Source: an uncultured Oscillospiraceae bacterium
Lineage (GTDB): Bacteria > Bacillota > Clostridia > Oscillospirales > Oscillospiraceae
Length of the DNA stretch: 64,000 nucleotides
Assembly: GCA_947628805.1 (NCBI GenBank)
Contig: CANRBG010000005.1
Coordinates: 1 to 64,000 of the forward strand
Reading direction: 5' to 3'
Part shown: in pieces, positions 1-7,790 of the stretch
How the letters are laid out: the number at the start of each line of letters is the position of its first letter
How positions within the stretch are numbered: the stretch's first letter is position 1
The notes under the pieces: generated by a model
Databases searched by the model: none
Told to the model about the DNA's origin: nothing
What the model saw: only the letters and a program-made list of their open reading frames with translations
Program-made: the position numbers and the translations under genes

Positions 1-510
1 GCATACCAGGGCGGCGGGAACGATGAGCCGGTGACGGACGAGTATTACAACGCCCTGGAGGCCGTGGAGTATGAGGGTCGCACGGAGAACGACGGCTCAT
101 TCATGTTTCCCAAGGCGGAGACCGCTATGAACTCGCCGACCTTCAGCGGCCCGGCCTATGTGTCCACGCTTTTGGGCTCTGACAATGTGGCCGGCGCGCC
201 CAGCCTGCACTATGTTGTGTTTGAGCCCGGCGTGGTCAACAACTGGCACACCCACGAGGGCGGCCAGATCCTGATCGCCACAGACGGGATCGGTTATCAC
301 CAGATCGAGGGAGAGCCGGTGGAGGTCCTCCATCCTGGGGATGTGGCATTCTGTCCGCCCGGTGTGAAGCACTGGCATGGTGGCAGCGCAGACACGTCCT
401 TTGCACATATCGCAGTCAACACGAACCCGGAGATGACGGGCCTGGAATGGTTCGACCGCATCTCTGACGAGGAATACGCACAGCTCCCGGCAGAAAAGCC
501 GGAAGCGTGA
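1..510 (+). CDS. cupin domain protein (5' end outside window)
   Basis: The frame is open to the first base of the window, so the gene probably begins upstream; the GTG at 31 used by the ORF track has no convincing ribosome binding site. The visible part carries one cupin barrel. Motif 1 contains the metal-binding His pair in NNWHTHEGG with G at the expected spacing, and motif 2 is GDVAFCPPGVKHWHG. Cupins of this kind often follow a carboxymuconolactone decarboxylase domain in the same chain, which would fit the missing N-terminus; that is inference. It ends 21 bases before the flavodoxin gene, so the two are probably co-transcribed. The substrate is unknown. Confidence 0.8.
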   Translation, partial: AYQGGGNDEPVTDEYYNALEAVEYEGRTENDGSFMFPKAETAMNSPTFSGPAYVSTLLGSDNVAGAPSLHYVVFEPGVVNNWHTHEGGQILIATDGIGYHQIEGEPVEVLHPGDVAFCPPGVKHWHGGSADTSFAHIAVNTNPEMTGLEWFDRISDEEYAQLPAEKPEA

Positions 511-531
511 GAACAACAGGAGGGCACTCAG

Positions 532-1248
532 ATGCAAATGCAGAAAACACGTTTTATCGCCGGGCTTTTGGCGCTGATGATGATGCTGGCCCTGGCGGCC
601 TGCGGGAAGGCCGACGCCGCAGAGGATGAGTCCACCGCCGCGCCCAAGCCCTCTGAAGCGGCGCAGACGGCGGACGAGACAGCGGAAGCGAATGGCAAGG
701 CTGGCGGAAGCAATATCCTGATCGCCTATTTCACTGCGGCGGAAAACAGCGGCGTGGACGCCGTATCCTCCGCCAGCGTGGTCACAGTAGACGACACGGC
801 CAAGGGCGTGTCCCAGGCCGTGGCGGGCATGATCGCGGAGCGGACCGGCGGCGAGCTTTTCTCCATTCAGACCAGCGTGGTATACCCCGCCGATATGGGT
901 GAATTGATCGACTATGCGGCCGAGGAGCAGGACGCCGGCGTACTTCCCGAACTGACCACCCACATCGAGGACCTGGACGAGTATGACACGGTGTTCGTGG
1001 GCTTTCCCATCTGGTGGTACGATATGCCCCAGGTGATGTATTCCTTCTTTGAGGAGTACGACTTTGCGGGCAAGACCATCATCCCCTTCACCGTTCACAA
1101 TGGCAGCCGGCTTTCCGGCACACCGGCCACCATCCAGGAGCTGGAGCCGGAGGCCACGGTGATCCAGGACGGCTTCACCGTCAGCCATCAAAAGGCGGCG
1201 GACGCGGCGGAGGACGTGGCCGCGTGGCTGGCTGACCTGGGCTATTGA
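532..1248 (+). CDS. flavodoxin-like lipoprotein
   Basis: The 238-residue product starts with a signal peptide and a lipobox (LALAAC, Cys at about residue 23), followed by an acidic, Ala-rich linker to residue 60. A flavodoxin fold then begins at SNILIAYFTAAENSG, where the phosphate-binding loop is expected, with VFVGFPIWWYDMPQ as the second FMN loop. It should be an FMN electron carrier anchored on the outer face of the membrane. The start is supported by an AGGAGG-type site. The next gene overlaps or abuts its stop. Together with the DUF4405 membrane protein downstream it suggests a small extracytoplasmic redox module. The partner and substrate cannot be read from sequence. Confidence 0.85.
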   Translation: MQMQKTRFIAGLLALMMMLALAACGKADAAEDESTAAPKPSEAAQTADETAEANGKAGGSNILIAYFTAAENSGVDAVSSASVVTVDDTAKGVSQAVAGMIAERTGGELFSIQTSVVYPADMGELIDYAAEEQDAGVLPELTTHIEDLDEYDTVFVGFPIWWYDMPQVMYSFFEEYDFAGKTIIPFTVHNGSRLSGTPATIQELEPEATVIQDGFTVSHQKAADAAEDVAAWLADLGY

Positions 1249-1250
1249 AG

Positions 1251-2066
1251 ATGAAGCGGAGGCTCATATCCGCAGTGCTGGCAACGGGACTTCTCTGCGC
1301 CTGCGGGTCTCGCGGCAGCGCCGCGGCCGAGGACGGCTATACCACTGGTCAGTTCGTCCGGGGAAACGTGCTGGAGAGCGCAGAGGGCGAGATACATTAC
1401 AGCTATTGGCTGCCAGAAGGCTACGACGGGGAGACGGAATACCCCCTGATGATGACCCTGCCCGGCTACGGCGGGATGTGGTTCGGAAAGGATTCGGAGG
1501 GGACCAACCTGCGGGAGAGGGGCGTATCTGTCTGGACGGAGATCGACGAGCCCATGATCGTGGTCTCGCCCCAGGTCACGGACTGGCACGACACCTCCGC
1601 CCGGCAGACCATCGAGCTGACGGAGTATTTTCTTGAAAACTTCGCCGTGGACAGGACCCGCGTGTACGGCGCGGGCTATTCGGCGGGAGGGGAGACCATG
1701 TCCAGGGTCATGGGGATGCGCCCGGACCTGTTCGCGGCGTATCTGCACGGGGCCTCCCAATGGGACGGAGAATTTGCCCCGGCGGCGGAGAGCAAAACGG
1801 CAGTTTACATCTTCATGGGCGAGCACGACGAATACTACGGCTCATACAGGGCGCGGGAAGCCTACGATGGGCTGCTGGAGGCATACCGCCGGACCGGCCT
1901 TGACGATGGGGAGATAGACGAGCTCCTGCGGCTATGGATACCGGACGACGCATGGTTCGCCGACCGTGGCATCACGAATCAGCACGGTGGCGGGAACGTG
2001 CTGTTTGAGGAAGAGCGCGTCATTTCCTGGCTTTTGGAACAGTCCAGGACGGAGGAACAGCCATGA
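1251..2066 (+). CDS. alpha/beta hydrolase (esterase-like) lipoprotein
   Basis: I start at ATG 1251 rather than the TTG at 1245 because it gives a clean signal peptide with lipobox LLCACG. The mature part is an alpha/beta hydrolase: a PHB-depolymerase/esterase-like core with the oxyanion region LMMTLPGYGG, nucleophile motif GYSAGG, an Asp in MGEHDEYYG and a His in QHGGGN as likely triad members. It would act outside the membrane on an ester or peptide-like substrate that is not identifiable. Its end overlaps the next start by four bases (ATGA), so it is translationally coupled to the DUF4405 gene. Confidence 0.82.
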   Translation: MKRRLISAVLATGLLCACGSRGSAAAEDGYTTGQFVRGNVLESAEGEIHYSYWLPEGYDGETEYPLMMTLPGYGGMWFGKDSEGTNLRERGVSVWTEIDEPMIVVSPQVTDWHDTSARQTIELTEYFLENFAVDRTRVYGAGYSAGGETMSRVMGMRPDLFAAYLHGASQWDGEFAPAAESKTAVYIFMGEHDEYYGSYRAREAYDGLLEAYRRTGLDDGEIDELLRLWIPDDAWFADRGITNQHGGGNVLFEEERVISWLLEQSRTEEQP

Positions 2067-2731
2067 AGAAAAAGCAGGTCTCGCGGATCGTCACCGATGT
2101 TCTGATGACTGCCGCGCTGGTGCTGCTCATGAGCTACAGCCTGCTGGGAGAGGCAGCCCACGAATGGATCGGCGTCGCCATGTTGGTCCTTTTCGTCACC
2201 CATCATGTGCTCAACAGACGGTGGTTCCGGGGACTTTTCAAGGGCAAATACACGCCGTTTCGCACACTTCAAACAGTTCTTGTGCTGCTGATCTTTGCGG
2301 GCATGATCGGCTCGGCGGTGAGCGGCGCGGTGCTGAGCCGCTATGCGCTGGACTTTCTGCCCATTCGGGGCGGACGGGCCTCGGCGAGAGTAGTCCATAT
2401 GCTCTGTGCCTATTGGGGGGTCGTTCTGATGAGCCTGCACCTGGGCCTTCACTGGAACATGATGCTGGCCAAGGTCCGAAATATAGGAAAGGCGCAGACA
2501 TGGCTGCTGCGGCTCGCGGCGCTGGCGGTGGCCGTGTACGGCATATACGCCTTCGCCAAGCAGGACATTCTGAACTACCTGCTGCTGCGAAATCATTTTG
2601 TGTTCTTCGACTTTGACGCGCCCAGGATCGTGTTTTACCTGGACTACATCGCCATCATGGGCTTATTCATTTTCATCGGACACTATCTGGCCCGCTGGCT
2701 GCGGAGAGGGAAAAAGAGTATGCAACGCTGA
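2063..2731 (+). CDS. DUF4405 membrane protein
   Basis: The 222-residue protein has about five to six hydrophobic segments and resembles DUF4405 proteins, which look like small cytochrome-b-type membrane proteins. Conserved His residues (VTHHVLNRRW near residue 47, VVHML and LHLGLHW near 110-130) sit in or beside membrane segments and could bind haem; that is inference. The start overlaps the previous stop as ATGA. In the cluster with a flavodoxin lipoprotein it could pass electrons across the membrane. It is the last gene of the operon, and a repeat-rich non-coding stretch follows. Confidence 0.75.
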   Translation: MKKKQVSRIVTDVLMTAALVLLMSYSLLGEAAHEWIGVAMLVLFVTHHVLNRRWFRGLFKGKYTPFRTLQTVLVLLIFAGMIGSAVSGAVLSRYALDFLPIRGGRASARVVHMLCAYWGVVLMSLHLGLHWNMMLAKVRNIGKAQTWLLRLAALAVAVYGIYAFAKQDILNYLLLRNHFVFFDFDAPRIVFYLDYIAIMGLFIFIGHYLARWLRRGKKSMQR

Positions 2732-2804
2732 TACGACAAATGCAATGCTCACCCAAAAAAACGTTGCATTGTATCAAATAGCGCAATCTTTGCGAATAAC
2801 AGAC

Positions 2805-2833
2805 TTGACAAATGTTCTTTCAGGTGGTAGTCT
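2805..2833 (+). promoter_or_regulatory. sigma-A promoter reading into a gene-free structured region
   Basis: TTGACA and TAGTCT are separated by exactly 17 bases. No gene starts within the next 770 bases, so the transcript would first cover the folded region at 2850-3090 and meet the terminator at 3061-3112. Confidence 0.5.
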
Positions 2834-2849
2834 AACCTACTCTTTAGAC

Positions 2850-3056
2850 AAAAGGTGCTGGAAAGCAACAACTGAATAAACCCATAAGGCACCAGCCCTG
2901 ATGATGCTTCAGGGCGAGATATAATGTGCCAGCACTGTTTCAAACGCCATCAGCCCTGCTGGCGAAACAGTGGATGCAGGACCCGACTTTGACTTTCAAA
3001 GCCGATACATCATGATGAACCGAAGCGTTCCCCCCAAGGGGGAGGCCTAACCTTTT
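2850..3056 (+). other. structured non-coding segment, possible small RNA or leader
   Basis: I see no gene here. Several helices can be drawn: GGTGCTGG near 2855 with a later copy of its complement (GCCAGCAC, near 2928), GCCCTGA with TCAGGGC at about 2897-2917, and CTGTTTC..CGCCA with TGGCG..AAACAG at about 2936-2970. It lies between a good promoter and a terminator, which fits a stand-alone transcript. It matches no RNA family that I recognise. Base composition is lower in GC than the chromosome to the right. Confidence 0.35.
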
Positions 3057-3060
3057 TTGA

Positions 3061-3112
3061 GGTCGGTACATCATCGTGATGTATCGGCTTTTTTCTTTTT
3101 TCTTTTTTCTTC
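3061..3112 (+). terminator. intrinsic terminator
   Basis: A hairpin (GGTACATCAT pairing with GTGATGTATC, with G-U pairs) is followed by long T-rich runs. The 3' arm also pairs perfectly over 12 bases with GCCGATACATCA at 3001-3012, so an alternative, longer fold exists. Such mutually exclusive stems can form an attenuator. Confidence 0.75.
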
Positions 3113-3348
3113 GCGTCCATGATCTCCCTACCGGCTTCGCCCGCTTTCGACAGCGGATAAATGCTAAATTTCAGGTATCCGGGAGATCCCTGCAGAGCTT
3201 TGGAAAAGCCGCCCCGGCACCTTGACAGCCGAATGACCGTGCAGGCGAGATATTTCCGCATTGGAGCAGACGTTCCGGTGAGACTCCGGGACAGGAACCG
3301 CGCCTGGAACAAACGGCAGGTTACTGCCCGAAAAAGCAGCGGCCCAGA

Positions 3349-3397
3349 GGGTGCCAACTCTGGAACCTTTCCCCATGTCGCGGGGTGCCAACTCTGG
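3349..3397. repeat. 15-bp direct repeat, two copies 34 bp apart
   Basis: GGGTGCCAACTCTGG occurs at 3349-3363 and again at 3383-3397. The pair lies upstream of the ParB-like gene in a non-coding stretch, beside the palindromes at 3420-3560. It could be a protein-binding iteron or part of a transfer or partition site of the mobile element. Confidence 0.7.
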
Positions 3398-3419
3398 CAC
3401 TGCCAAACAAAAAGCGTAT

Positions 3420-3560
3420 TACGGTGCGGGGCATGCCCCGCACCGTAGCAAGCATCGTGTTTTGGGCCCAAAACACAGGCTGCTGGGATGATTCCCAGAC
3501 CCTTTAGAGGTTTCAGGATACGTCCTGAAAGGTGTTTTGTCCCCAAAACACGATGCTTGC
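3420..3560. repeat. cluster of perfect palindromes and inverted repeats upstream of the ParB-like gene
   Basis: There is a perfect 28-bp palindrome at 3420-3447 centred on GGGGCATGCCCC, a perfect 20-bp palindrome at 3457-3476, and a perfect 19-bp inverted repeat whose arms are 3448-3466 and 3542-3560. Between the arms are two small hairpins: CTGGGA/TCCCAG at 3483-3498, and TTTCAGGA/TCCTGAAA at about 3511-3530. No run of T follows, so this is not a simple terminator. Position and symmetry suggest a centromere-like (parS), oriT or recombination site of the element. Confidence 0.6.
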
Positions 3561-3605
3561 GGGTATATTGCGTTTCAAATCATCACAGAGAAAGGATAAG
3601 ATAAC

Positions 3606-4514
3606 ATGAAATTAGACAGAAAGACTGTGAACGTCTCTATCAAAAACCTGCATCCCTTTGAGAGCAACCCCTATAAAGTCCAGGACGGAGAGGAAATGGA
3701 CAAGCTCATGGAGAGCATCCAGTCCCAAGGTGTCCTCACGCCCCTTGTCGTGCGGCCCATGGCGGACACCGCTATGGGCTACGAGGTCATATCCGGCCAC
3801 CGCCGTCTGGCCGCCTGTCAGAAACTCGGAATGAAGTCCATACCCGTCACTATCCAGCAGATGGATGATGACAAAGCCATGATTGCTGTGGTGGACGCCA
3901 ACCTCCAGCGCGAACACATACTCCCCAGCGAGAAAGCCTTTGCCTTCAAGATGAAACTGGAGGCGCTCAGCCACCAGGGCGTAACTTCTGCTCAAGTTGA
4001 ACAGAAGTTGTCCCGCGACGCCGTTGCCGGAGATGTGGGCATGAGCGGCGCACAGGTCCAGCGGTATATCCGTCTGACCAATCTCATCCCGGAGCTGCTG
4101 GAACTGGTGGATCAAGGAAAGATAGCGTTCACCCCAGCCGTACACCTGTCCTACCTGAACTCCCCGGAGCAGCGGTGGGTGCTGGAGGAAATGGAGAAAA
4201 ATGCCTGTTCTCCCTCCGTGTCCCAGGCGTACCACCTGAAAGAAGAAAGCCAGGCCGGAAGGCTGACGCAGGAACTGACCGCGGAAATGATGGCAAGAGA
4301 GAAGGCCAACCAACGGGAGAAGGTATCGTTCTTCTGCGATGACCTGCGCAAATTCTTCCCCGAATCGTATTCCGCCCAGGACATCCAGAAGGCAATTTTG
4401 AAAATGCTGGAGGACCGGGAGGCCAGCAAAAGGTGGGATGTGTCCGCCACTACCCGCACCGCTGCCAGCCGAGGCGCCAAGCCCCGCGCTACCTCCGACC
4501 GGGACGCCAGATAA
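3606..4514 (+). CDS. ParB/RepB/Spo0J-type partition-like protein of a mobile element
   Basis: The 302-residue protein has a ParB N-terminal domain: SIKNLHPFESNPYKV opens it, and GHRRLAA is the CTP-binding arginine box (family form GERRxRA). DANLQREHILPSEKAFAFKM is the second conserved ParB patch. A central helix-turn-helix region lies around residues 130-200. A GAGAAAGGATAAG site precedes the ATG. It differs from chromosomal ParB in having no ParA partner here and in sitting beside a serine recombinase, a pairing seen at the ends of integrative elements. It may bind the palindromes just upstream. GC content is lower than in the core genes to the right. Confidence 0.85.
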   Translation: MKLDRKTVNVSIKNLHPFESNPYKVQDGEEMDKLMESIQSQGVLTPLVVRPMADTAMGYEVISGHRRLAACQKLGMKSIPVTIQQMDDDKAMIAVVDANLQREHILPSEKAFAFKMKLEALSHQGVTSAQVEQKLSRDAVAGDVGMSGAQVQRYIRLTNLIPELLELVDQGKIAFTPAVHLSYLNSPEQRWVLEEMEKNACSPSVSQAYHLKEESQAGRLTQELTAEMMAREKANQREKVSFFCDDLRKFFPESYSAQDIQKAILKMLEDREASKRWDVSATTRTAASRGAKPRATSDRDAR

Positions 4515-4520
4515 GAAGCT

Positions 4521-4790
4521 ATGCAGACAGACAGATTTATCGTGGGCTTTGGCCCCGACACGAACGAGTATGTCATAAACGGCGTCCGATATATCGTTGA
4601 GAGCCGGTATGAACCCACCGACTTCAAGCGTATGGAGAGTAATCGCCGTATCGACCACAGACTTGAAAAATATATCAAAAGCCCTTTGACAGATTTGCCG
4701 CTCTCTTCCGAGGGTGATACACTGAAGGCTGGATATGTGTGTTCGGCTGCCGGAAAGGAGGGCAATCATGCAGCCGAAGAAGAAAACTGA
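4521..4790 (+). CDS. small protein encoded before the recombinase, unknown function
   Basis: This 89-residue protein starts seven bases after the ParB-like stop, and its end overlaps the recombinase start by 23 bases. The N-terminal half, YVINGVRYIVESRYEP followed by RLEKYI, looks conserved-domain-like and the C-terminus is acidic. I do not recognise the family. The tight spacing suggests translational coupling and a role with the recombinase, perhaps as a directionality or accessory factor; this is inference from context only. Confidence 0.65.
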   Translation: MQTDRFIVGFGPDTNEYVINGVRYIVESRYEPTDFKRMESNRRIDHRLEKYIKSPLTDLPLSSEGDTLKAGYVCSAAGKEGNHAAEEEN

Positions 4791-6477
4791 ACAAATCGGG
4801 ATAACAGCGCTATACTGCCGCCTGTCCAGGGATGACGGTACGGAGTGCGACAGCAATTCCATCGCCAATCAAAAGCGTCTGCTTTCGTTGAAGGCAAAGG
4901 AAATGGGGCTGTCCAACACGAAATACTATGTGGATGACGGCTATACGGGGACGAACTTCAATCGACCCGGATTTCAGCAGATGCTCAGCGACATCGACAT
5001 GGGATATGTCTCCGCTGTGATGGTCAAGGACCTCAGCCGTCTGGGACGCGACTATGTTTCCGTTGGTCATTATACGGACAGCTATTTCCCTGACAGAAAT
5101 GTCCGCTTCATCGCCGTGAATGATTCCATCGACAGCGAGGAAGGCGAGAGCGAGATCGCGCCGTTCAAGAACATCCTCAATGAGATGTACGCGCGGGATA
5201 TTTCCAAAAAGGTGCGTTCATCCAACCGTCTGCGCGGAAACGCGGGAGAACCGCTGTCGCCGCCGCCCTATGGATATATGAAGTCCCCGGACGACAAGAA
5301 GAAATGGGTCATTGACCCGGAGGCGGCGGAGGTGGTCAGAAGCATCTTCAAAATGTGCCTTGACGGAAAAGGGAATGAAGCTATCGCAAGAACCCTGCAG
5401 AAACAGAAGGTCATGGTCCCAATGGCGTATTGGCAGAGCAAGGGACTTCCGAGGGGCGGCAAAAAGACGCAGACGAATCCGTACAAATGGTGTATGACCA
5501 CCGTCCAGAAAATCTTGGCGCAGCAGGAATACTGCGGGGACGTCATCAATTTCAGGACCTACTCCAAGTCGTTCAAGAACAAAAAGAGAGTCGAGAACGC
5601 CCCGGAGAATTGGGCGGTGTTCAAGGATGTCCATGAGCCGATTATTGAACGGAGCGTCTTTGAGCAGGTGCAGGCGCTCACAGCCAAGACCAAGCGCCGC
5701 GCTCCAAAGCCGGAAAACGGTGAAAAGAGTGTTTTCAGCGACCTGCTGTATTGCGGCGACTGTCACAGGAAACTGCGGTATCATACGAACACGATCAACA
5801 AGCGCATCCACTTTTTCGTGTGTTCAGATAACGCCATTGACTATCGTGGCAAATGCCCAACGCGCCACTATGTCCGGGCAGATGCCATAGAACAGGTAGT
5901 CTCGCTGGAGTTGCGGCGAATGGCGGTGATGCTGCGGGCCGATGAGGGAGCTTTTGCCGAGATGCTTGCGCAAAAGACCAACAAGGAGCTTGAGAAAGAG
6001 CAAAAACGGAACGAGGGCGAACTGCAAAAGGCGATTACGAGAAATGATACCGTGTCCAGGCTGTATGAGAAGCTGTACGAGGACAATGCCACGGGCAAGG
6101 TGAGCGACGAGTGGTTTATGCAGCTTTCCCATAAATACGAGGTCGAGCGGCTGGAACTGAAAGAAAAGATCGCCGAGCTTCGGAAAAGGCTTGCGGATTC
6201 GGGAAAACAGCAGCGCGGGCGCGAGAGCTTCATGAAAGCGATACGGCAGTTTATGCGGATGGAACGCTTGACCGCGCCTTTGCTCCGGGAACTGATAGAC
6301 CATATCGACGTGTTCGAGACGGAGGGCACAGGCAAGAACCGTACTCAGCGGATCGTAATCTATTATCGCTTCGTGGGCTATGTCGAAATACCGCCGACGC
6401 TGCCTCGCTCCAATTACAAGGCCGATACCCGCAAAGGCGTAGCTGTGGAGTACGTCACCGAACCAGCCGCAAAATAA
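4768..6477 (+). CDS. large serine recombinase (TnpX-like integrase)
   Basis: I start at ATG 4768 (569 residues) because AAAGGAGGG lies just upstream; the ORF-track start at 4735 has no such site. The resolvase domain opens with ITALYCRLSRDDG, where the Ser is the predicted nucleophile, and continues through VKDLSRLGRDY and ARDISKKVRS. A recombinase domain (PPYGYMKSPDDKKKWVIDPEAAEVV) follows. Then comes a zinc-ribbon-like segment with Cys pairs (CGDC at about residue 336, later CSDN and CPTRHY), a coiled coil and a C-terminal domain. It should excise and insert the element. Its 3' end is about 90 bases from tRNA-Pro. Confidence 0.93.
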   Translation: MQPKKKTEQIGITALYCRLSRDDGTECDSNSIANQKRLLSLKAKEMGLSNTKYYVDDGYTGTNFNRPGFQQMLSDIDMGYVSAVMVKDLSRLGRDYVSVGHYTDSYFPDRNVRFIAVNDSIDSEEGESEIAPFKNILNEMYARDISKKVRSSNRLRGNAGEPLSPPPYGYMKSPDDKKKWVIDPEAAEVVRSIFKMCLDGKGNEAIARTLQKQKVMVPMAYWQSKGLPRGGKKTQTNPYKWCMTTVQKILAQQEYCGDVINFRTYSKSFKNKKRVENAPENWAVFKDVHEPIIERSVFEQVQALTAKTKRRAPKPENGEKSVFSDLLYCGDCHRKLRYHTNTINKRIHFFVCSDNAIDYRGKCPTRHYVRADAIEQVVSLELRRMAVMLRADEGAFAEMLAQKTNKELEKEQKRNEGELQKAITRNDTVSRLYEKLYEDNATGKVSDEWFMQLSHKYEVERLELKEKIAELRKRLADSGKQQRGRESFMKAIRQFMRMERLTAPLLRELIDHIDVFETEGTGKNRTQRIVIYYRFVGYVEIPPTLPRSNYKADTRKGVAVEYVTEPAAK

Positions 6478-6527
6478 AGGCAAGGCAGGCTGCCGCGCCT
6501 GCCCTGTATAGGATACAGATATAAGAA

Positions 6528-6568
6528 TTCGAGTGTTCATAAAGTGAAATCCCTTATGAACACTCGAA
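6528..6568. repeat. perfect 15-bp inverted repeat abutting tRNA-Pro
   Basis: The arms TTCGAGTGTTCATAA (6528-6542) and its exact complement (6554-6568) flank an 11-base loop. The repeat begins one base from the CCA end of tRNA-Pro and also lies just after the recombinase gene. It may be the tRNA terminator (only a weak T run follows on the minus strand), the end of the integrated element, or both. Confidence 0.65.
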
Positions 6569-6569
6569 A

Positions 6570-6645
6570 TGGTCCGAGTGACTGGACTTGAACCAGCGGC
6601 CTGATGGTCCCAAACCACCCGCGCTACCAACTGCGCTACACCCGG
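6570..6645 (-). tRNA. tRNA-Pro (anticodon TGG)
   Basis: The minus strand folds into a complete 76-base cloverleaf. The acceptor stem is CCGGGTG/CACTCGG with discriminator A and an encoded CCA. The D-arm is GCGC..GCGC, the anticodon stem is GGTGG/CCATC, the anticodon loop is TTTGGGA giving UGG, and the T-arm is GCTGG TTCAAGT CCAGT. A strong promoter lies upstream. The 3' end faces the recombinase element, the usual side for tRNA-targeted integration. Confidence 0.95.
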
Positions 6646-6679
6646 ATAAAGGGCCGTCGCATATCGCGGCGGCCCTTAT

Positions 6680-6708
6680 ACTATATCGTTTCGGGCTTTT
6701 TCTGTCAA
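6680..6708 (-). promoter_or_regulatory. promoter of tRNA-Pro
   Basis: On the minus strand TTGACA and TATAGT are 17 bases apart, about 35 bases before the tRNA. Confidence 0.8.
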
Positions 6709-6730
6709 GCAAAACCCGCCGGCGGACCGG

Positions 6731-7618
6731 TCAGTTTTCCCGCTTCTTGCCCCAGAAGAACAGAGCCACCGTGCCGGGGCCCGTGTGGCTGCCGATCACC
6801 GTGCCAATGGAGTTGATGAGCACCTTTCCATTCAGCTTGGGGAACCGCTCCTCCACCAGCCGGGCCACCTCCTGGGCGTCCTCCAGACAGGCGGAGTTGG
6901 ACATATACACCTTGCCGTCGTAGTCCAGGCCCCCGTCGGCGCACTGCTCCATCTTATCCACGATGGCCCGGATCACCTTTTTCTTGGTGCGGATCTTCTC
7001 CCGGGGGATCAGCCGGCCCATGTAGTCCACGTTCATCAGCGGGCAGATGTTCAGCACCCCGCCGAAGACCCCGGCGGCCTTGGAGATGCGCCCGCCCCGG
7101 ACGAAGAAGGTCAGGTCCGTGGAGAAGAACCAGTGGTGCAGCCGCAGTTTGTTTTCCTCCGCCCAGTCCCGCAGGCTGTCGATATCTAGCCCTGCGTCCC
7201 GCTTGTCCGCCAGCGCGTCCATCAAAAGTCCATAGCCGGAAGAAGCCGCCAGGGAGTCCACGATGTAGATCTTCCGCTCCGGAAACCGCTCCCGGGCGAT
7301 AGCGGCGGCGTTCTGGGCGGAGTTGAAGGTGCCGGAGATGCCCGAGGACAGGGTCAGATGCAAAATGTCCTTGCCCTGCTCCAGGAAGGGGGTGAAGAAG
7401 TCCAGATACTCGGAAATATTCACCTGGGCGGTACGGGTCATGGCTCCGTCGGTCATGGCCTGATAGAATTTGTCCAGCGGCATGCTCTGGCCCAGGTCGT
7501 CCATGTATTCCTTGTCGTTCAAAAAGTAATGGAAAAACACGCAGGGGATATTGCGCCGCTCCAGATGCTCCCGGGACAGGTCCACGGTGGAGCAGCAGCT
7601 CAGGATATAATCGCTCAT
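6731..7618 (-). CDS. DegV family fatty-acid-binding protein
   Basis: I place the start at 7618, where AAGGAGGAAACC precedes ATG; the longer ORF is not needed. The 295-residue product begins MSDYILSCCSTVDLS and contains the DegV fatty-acid pocket features LHLTLSSGISGTFNSAQ and VDSLAASSGYGLL, then FFVRGGRISKAAG and the C-terminal SIGTVIGSHTGPGTVALFF. DegV (FakB-type) proteins present fatty acids to the FakA kinase. No fakA is in the window, so whether this copy feeds phospholipid synthesis is unknown. It is monocistronic with its own promoter. Confidence 0.92.
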   Translation of the reverse strand: MSDYILSCCSTVDLSREHLERRNIPCVFFHYFLNDKEYMDDLGQSMPLDKFYQAMTDGAMTRTAQVNISEYLDFFTPFLEQGKDILHLTLSSGISGTFNSAQNAAAIARERFPERKIYIVDSLAASSGYGLLMDALADKRDAGLDIDSLRDWAEENKLRLHHWFFSTDLTFFVRGGRISKAAGVFGGVLNICPLMNVDYMGRLIPREKIRTKKKVIRAIVDKMEQCADGGLDYDGKVYMSNSACLEDAQEVARLVEERFPKLNGKVLINSIGTVIGSHTGPGTVALFFWGKKREN

Positions 7619-7660
7619 GGTTTCCTCCTTGCGGGCCGAAAGACCCTGTCGTATGGTCCC

Positions 7661-7690
7661 ATTGTACCGCAGCCGGCCGCCGGACGGCAA
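7661..7690 (-). promoter_or_regulatory. promoter of degV-family gene
   Basis: TTGCCG and TACAAT with 18-base spacing on the minus strand, upstream of the DegV start. Confidence 0.6.
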
Positions 7691-7717
7691 CCTACCCTGG
7701 CTGGAGATCTCTCTCAA

Positions 7718-7754
7718 ATGAAAACCGGGGCATAGAATGCGCTCTACGCCCCGG
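7718..7754 (-). terminator. terminator after the XRE regulator gene
   Basis: The stem CCGGGGC/GCCCCGG is followed on the minus strand by TTTTCATTT. Confidence 0.75.
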
Positions 7755-7790
7755 AAAACCGATTCTACGATCAGGAGAATCCCGCCTCTG

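Noticed and set aside
3010-3546. ORFs on both strands in the gap before the ParB-like gene
   Set aside because: They cross terminator, palindromes and direct repeats, have no ribosome sites, and their residue composition is not protein-like. I treat the stretch as non-coding.
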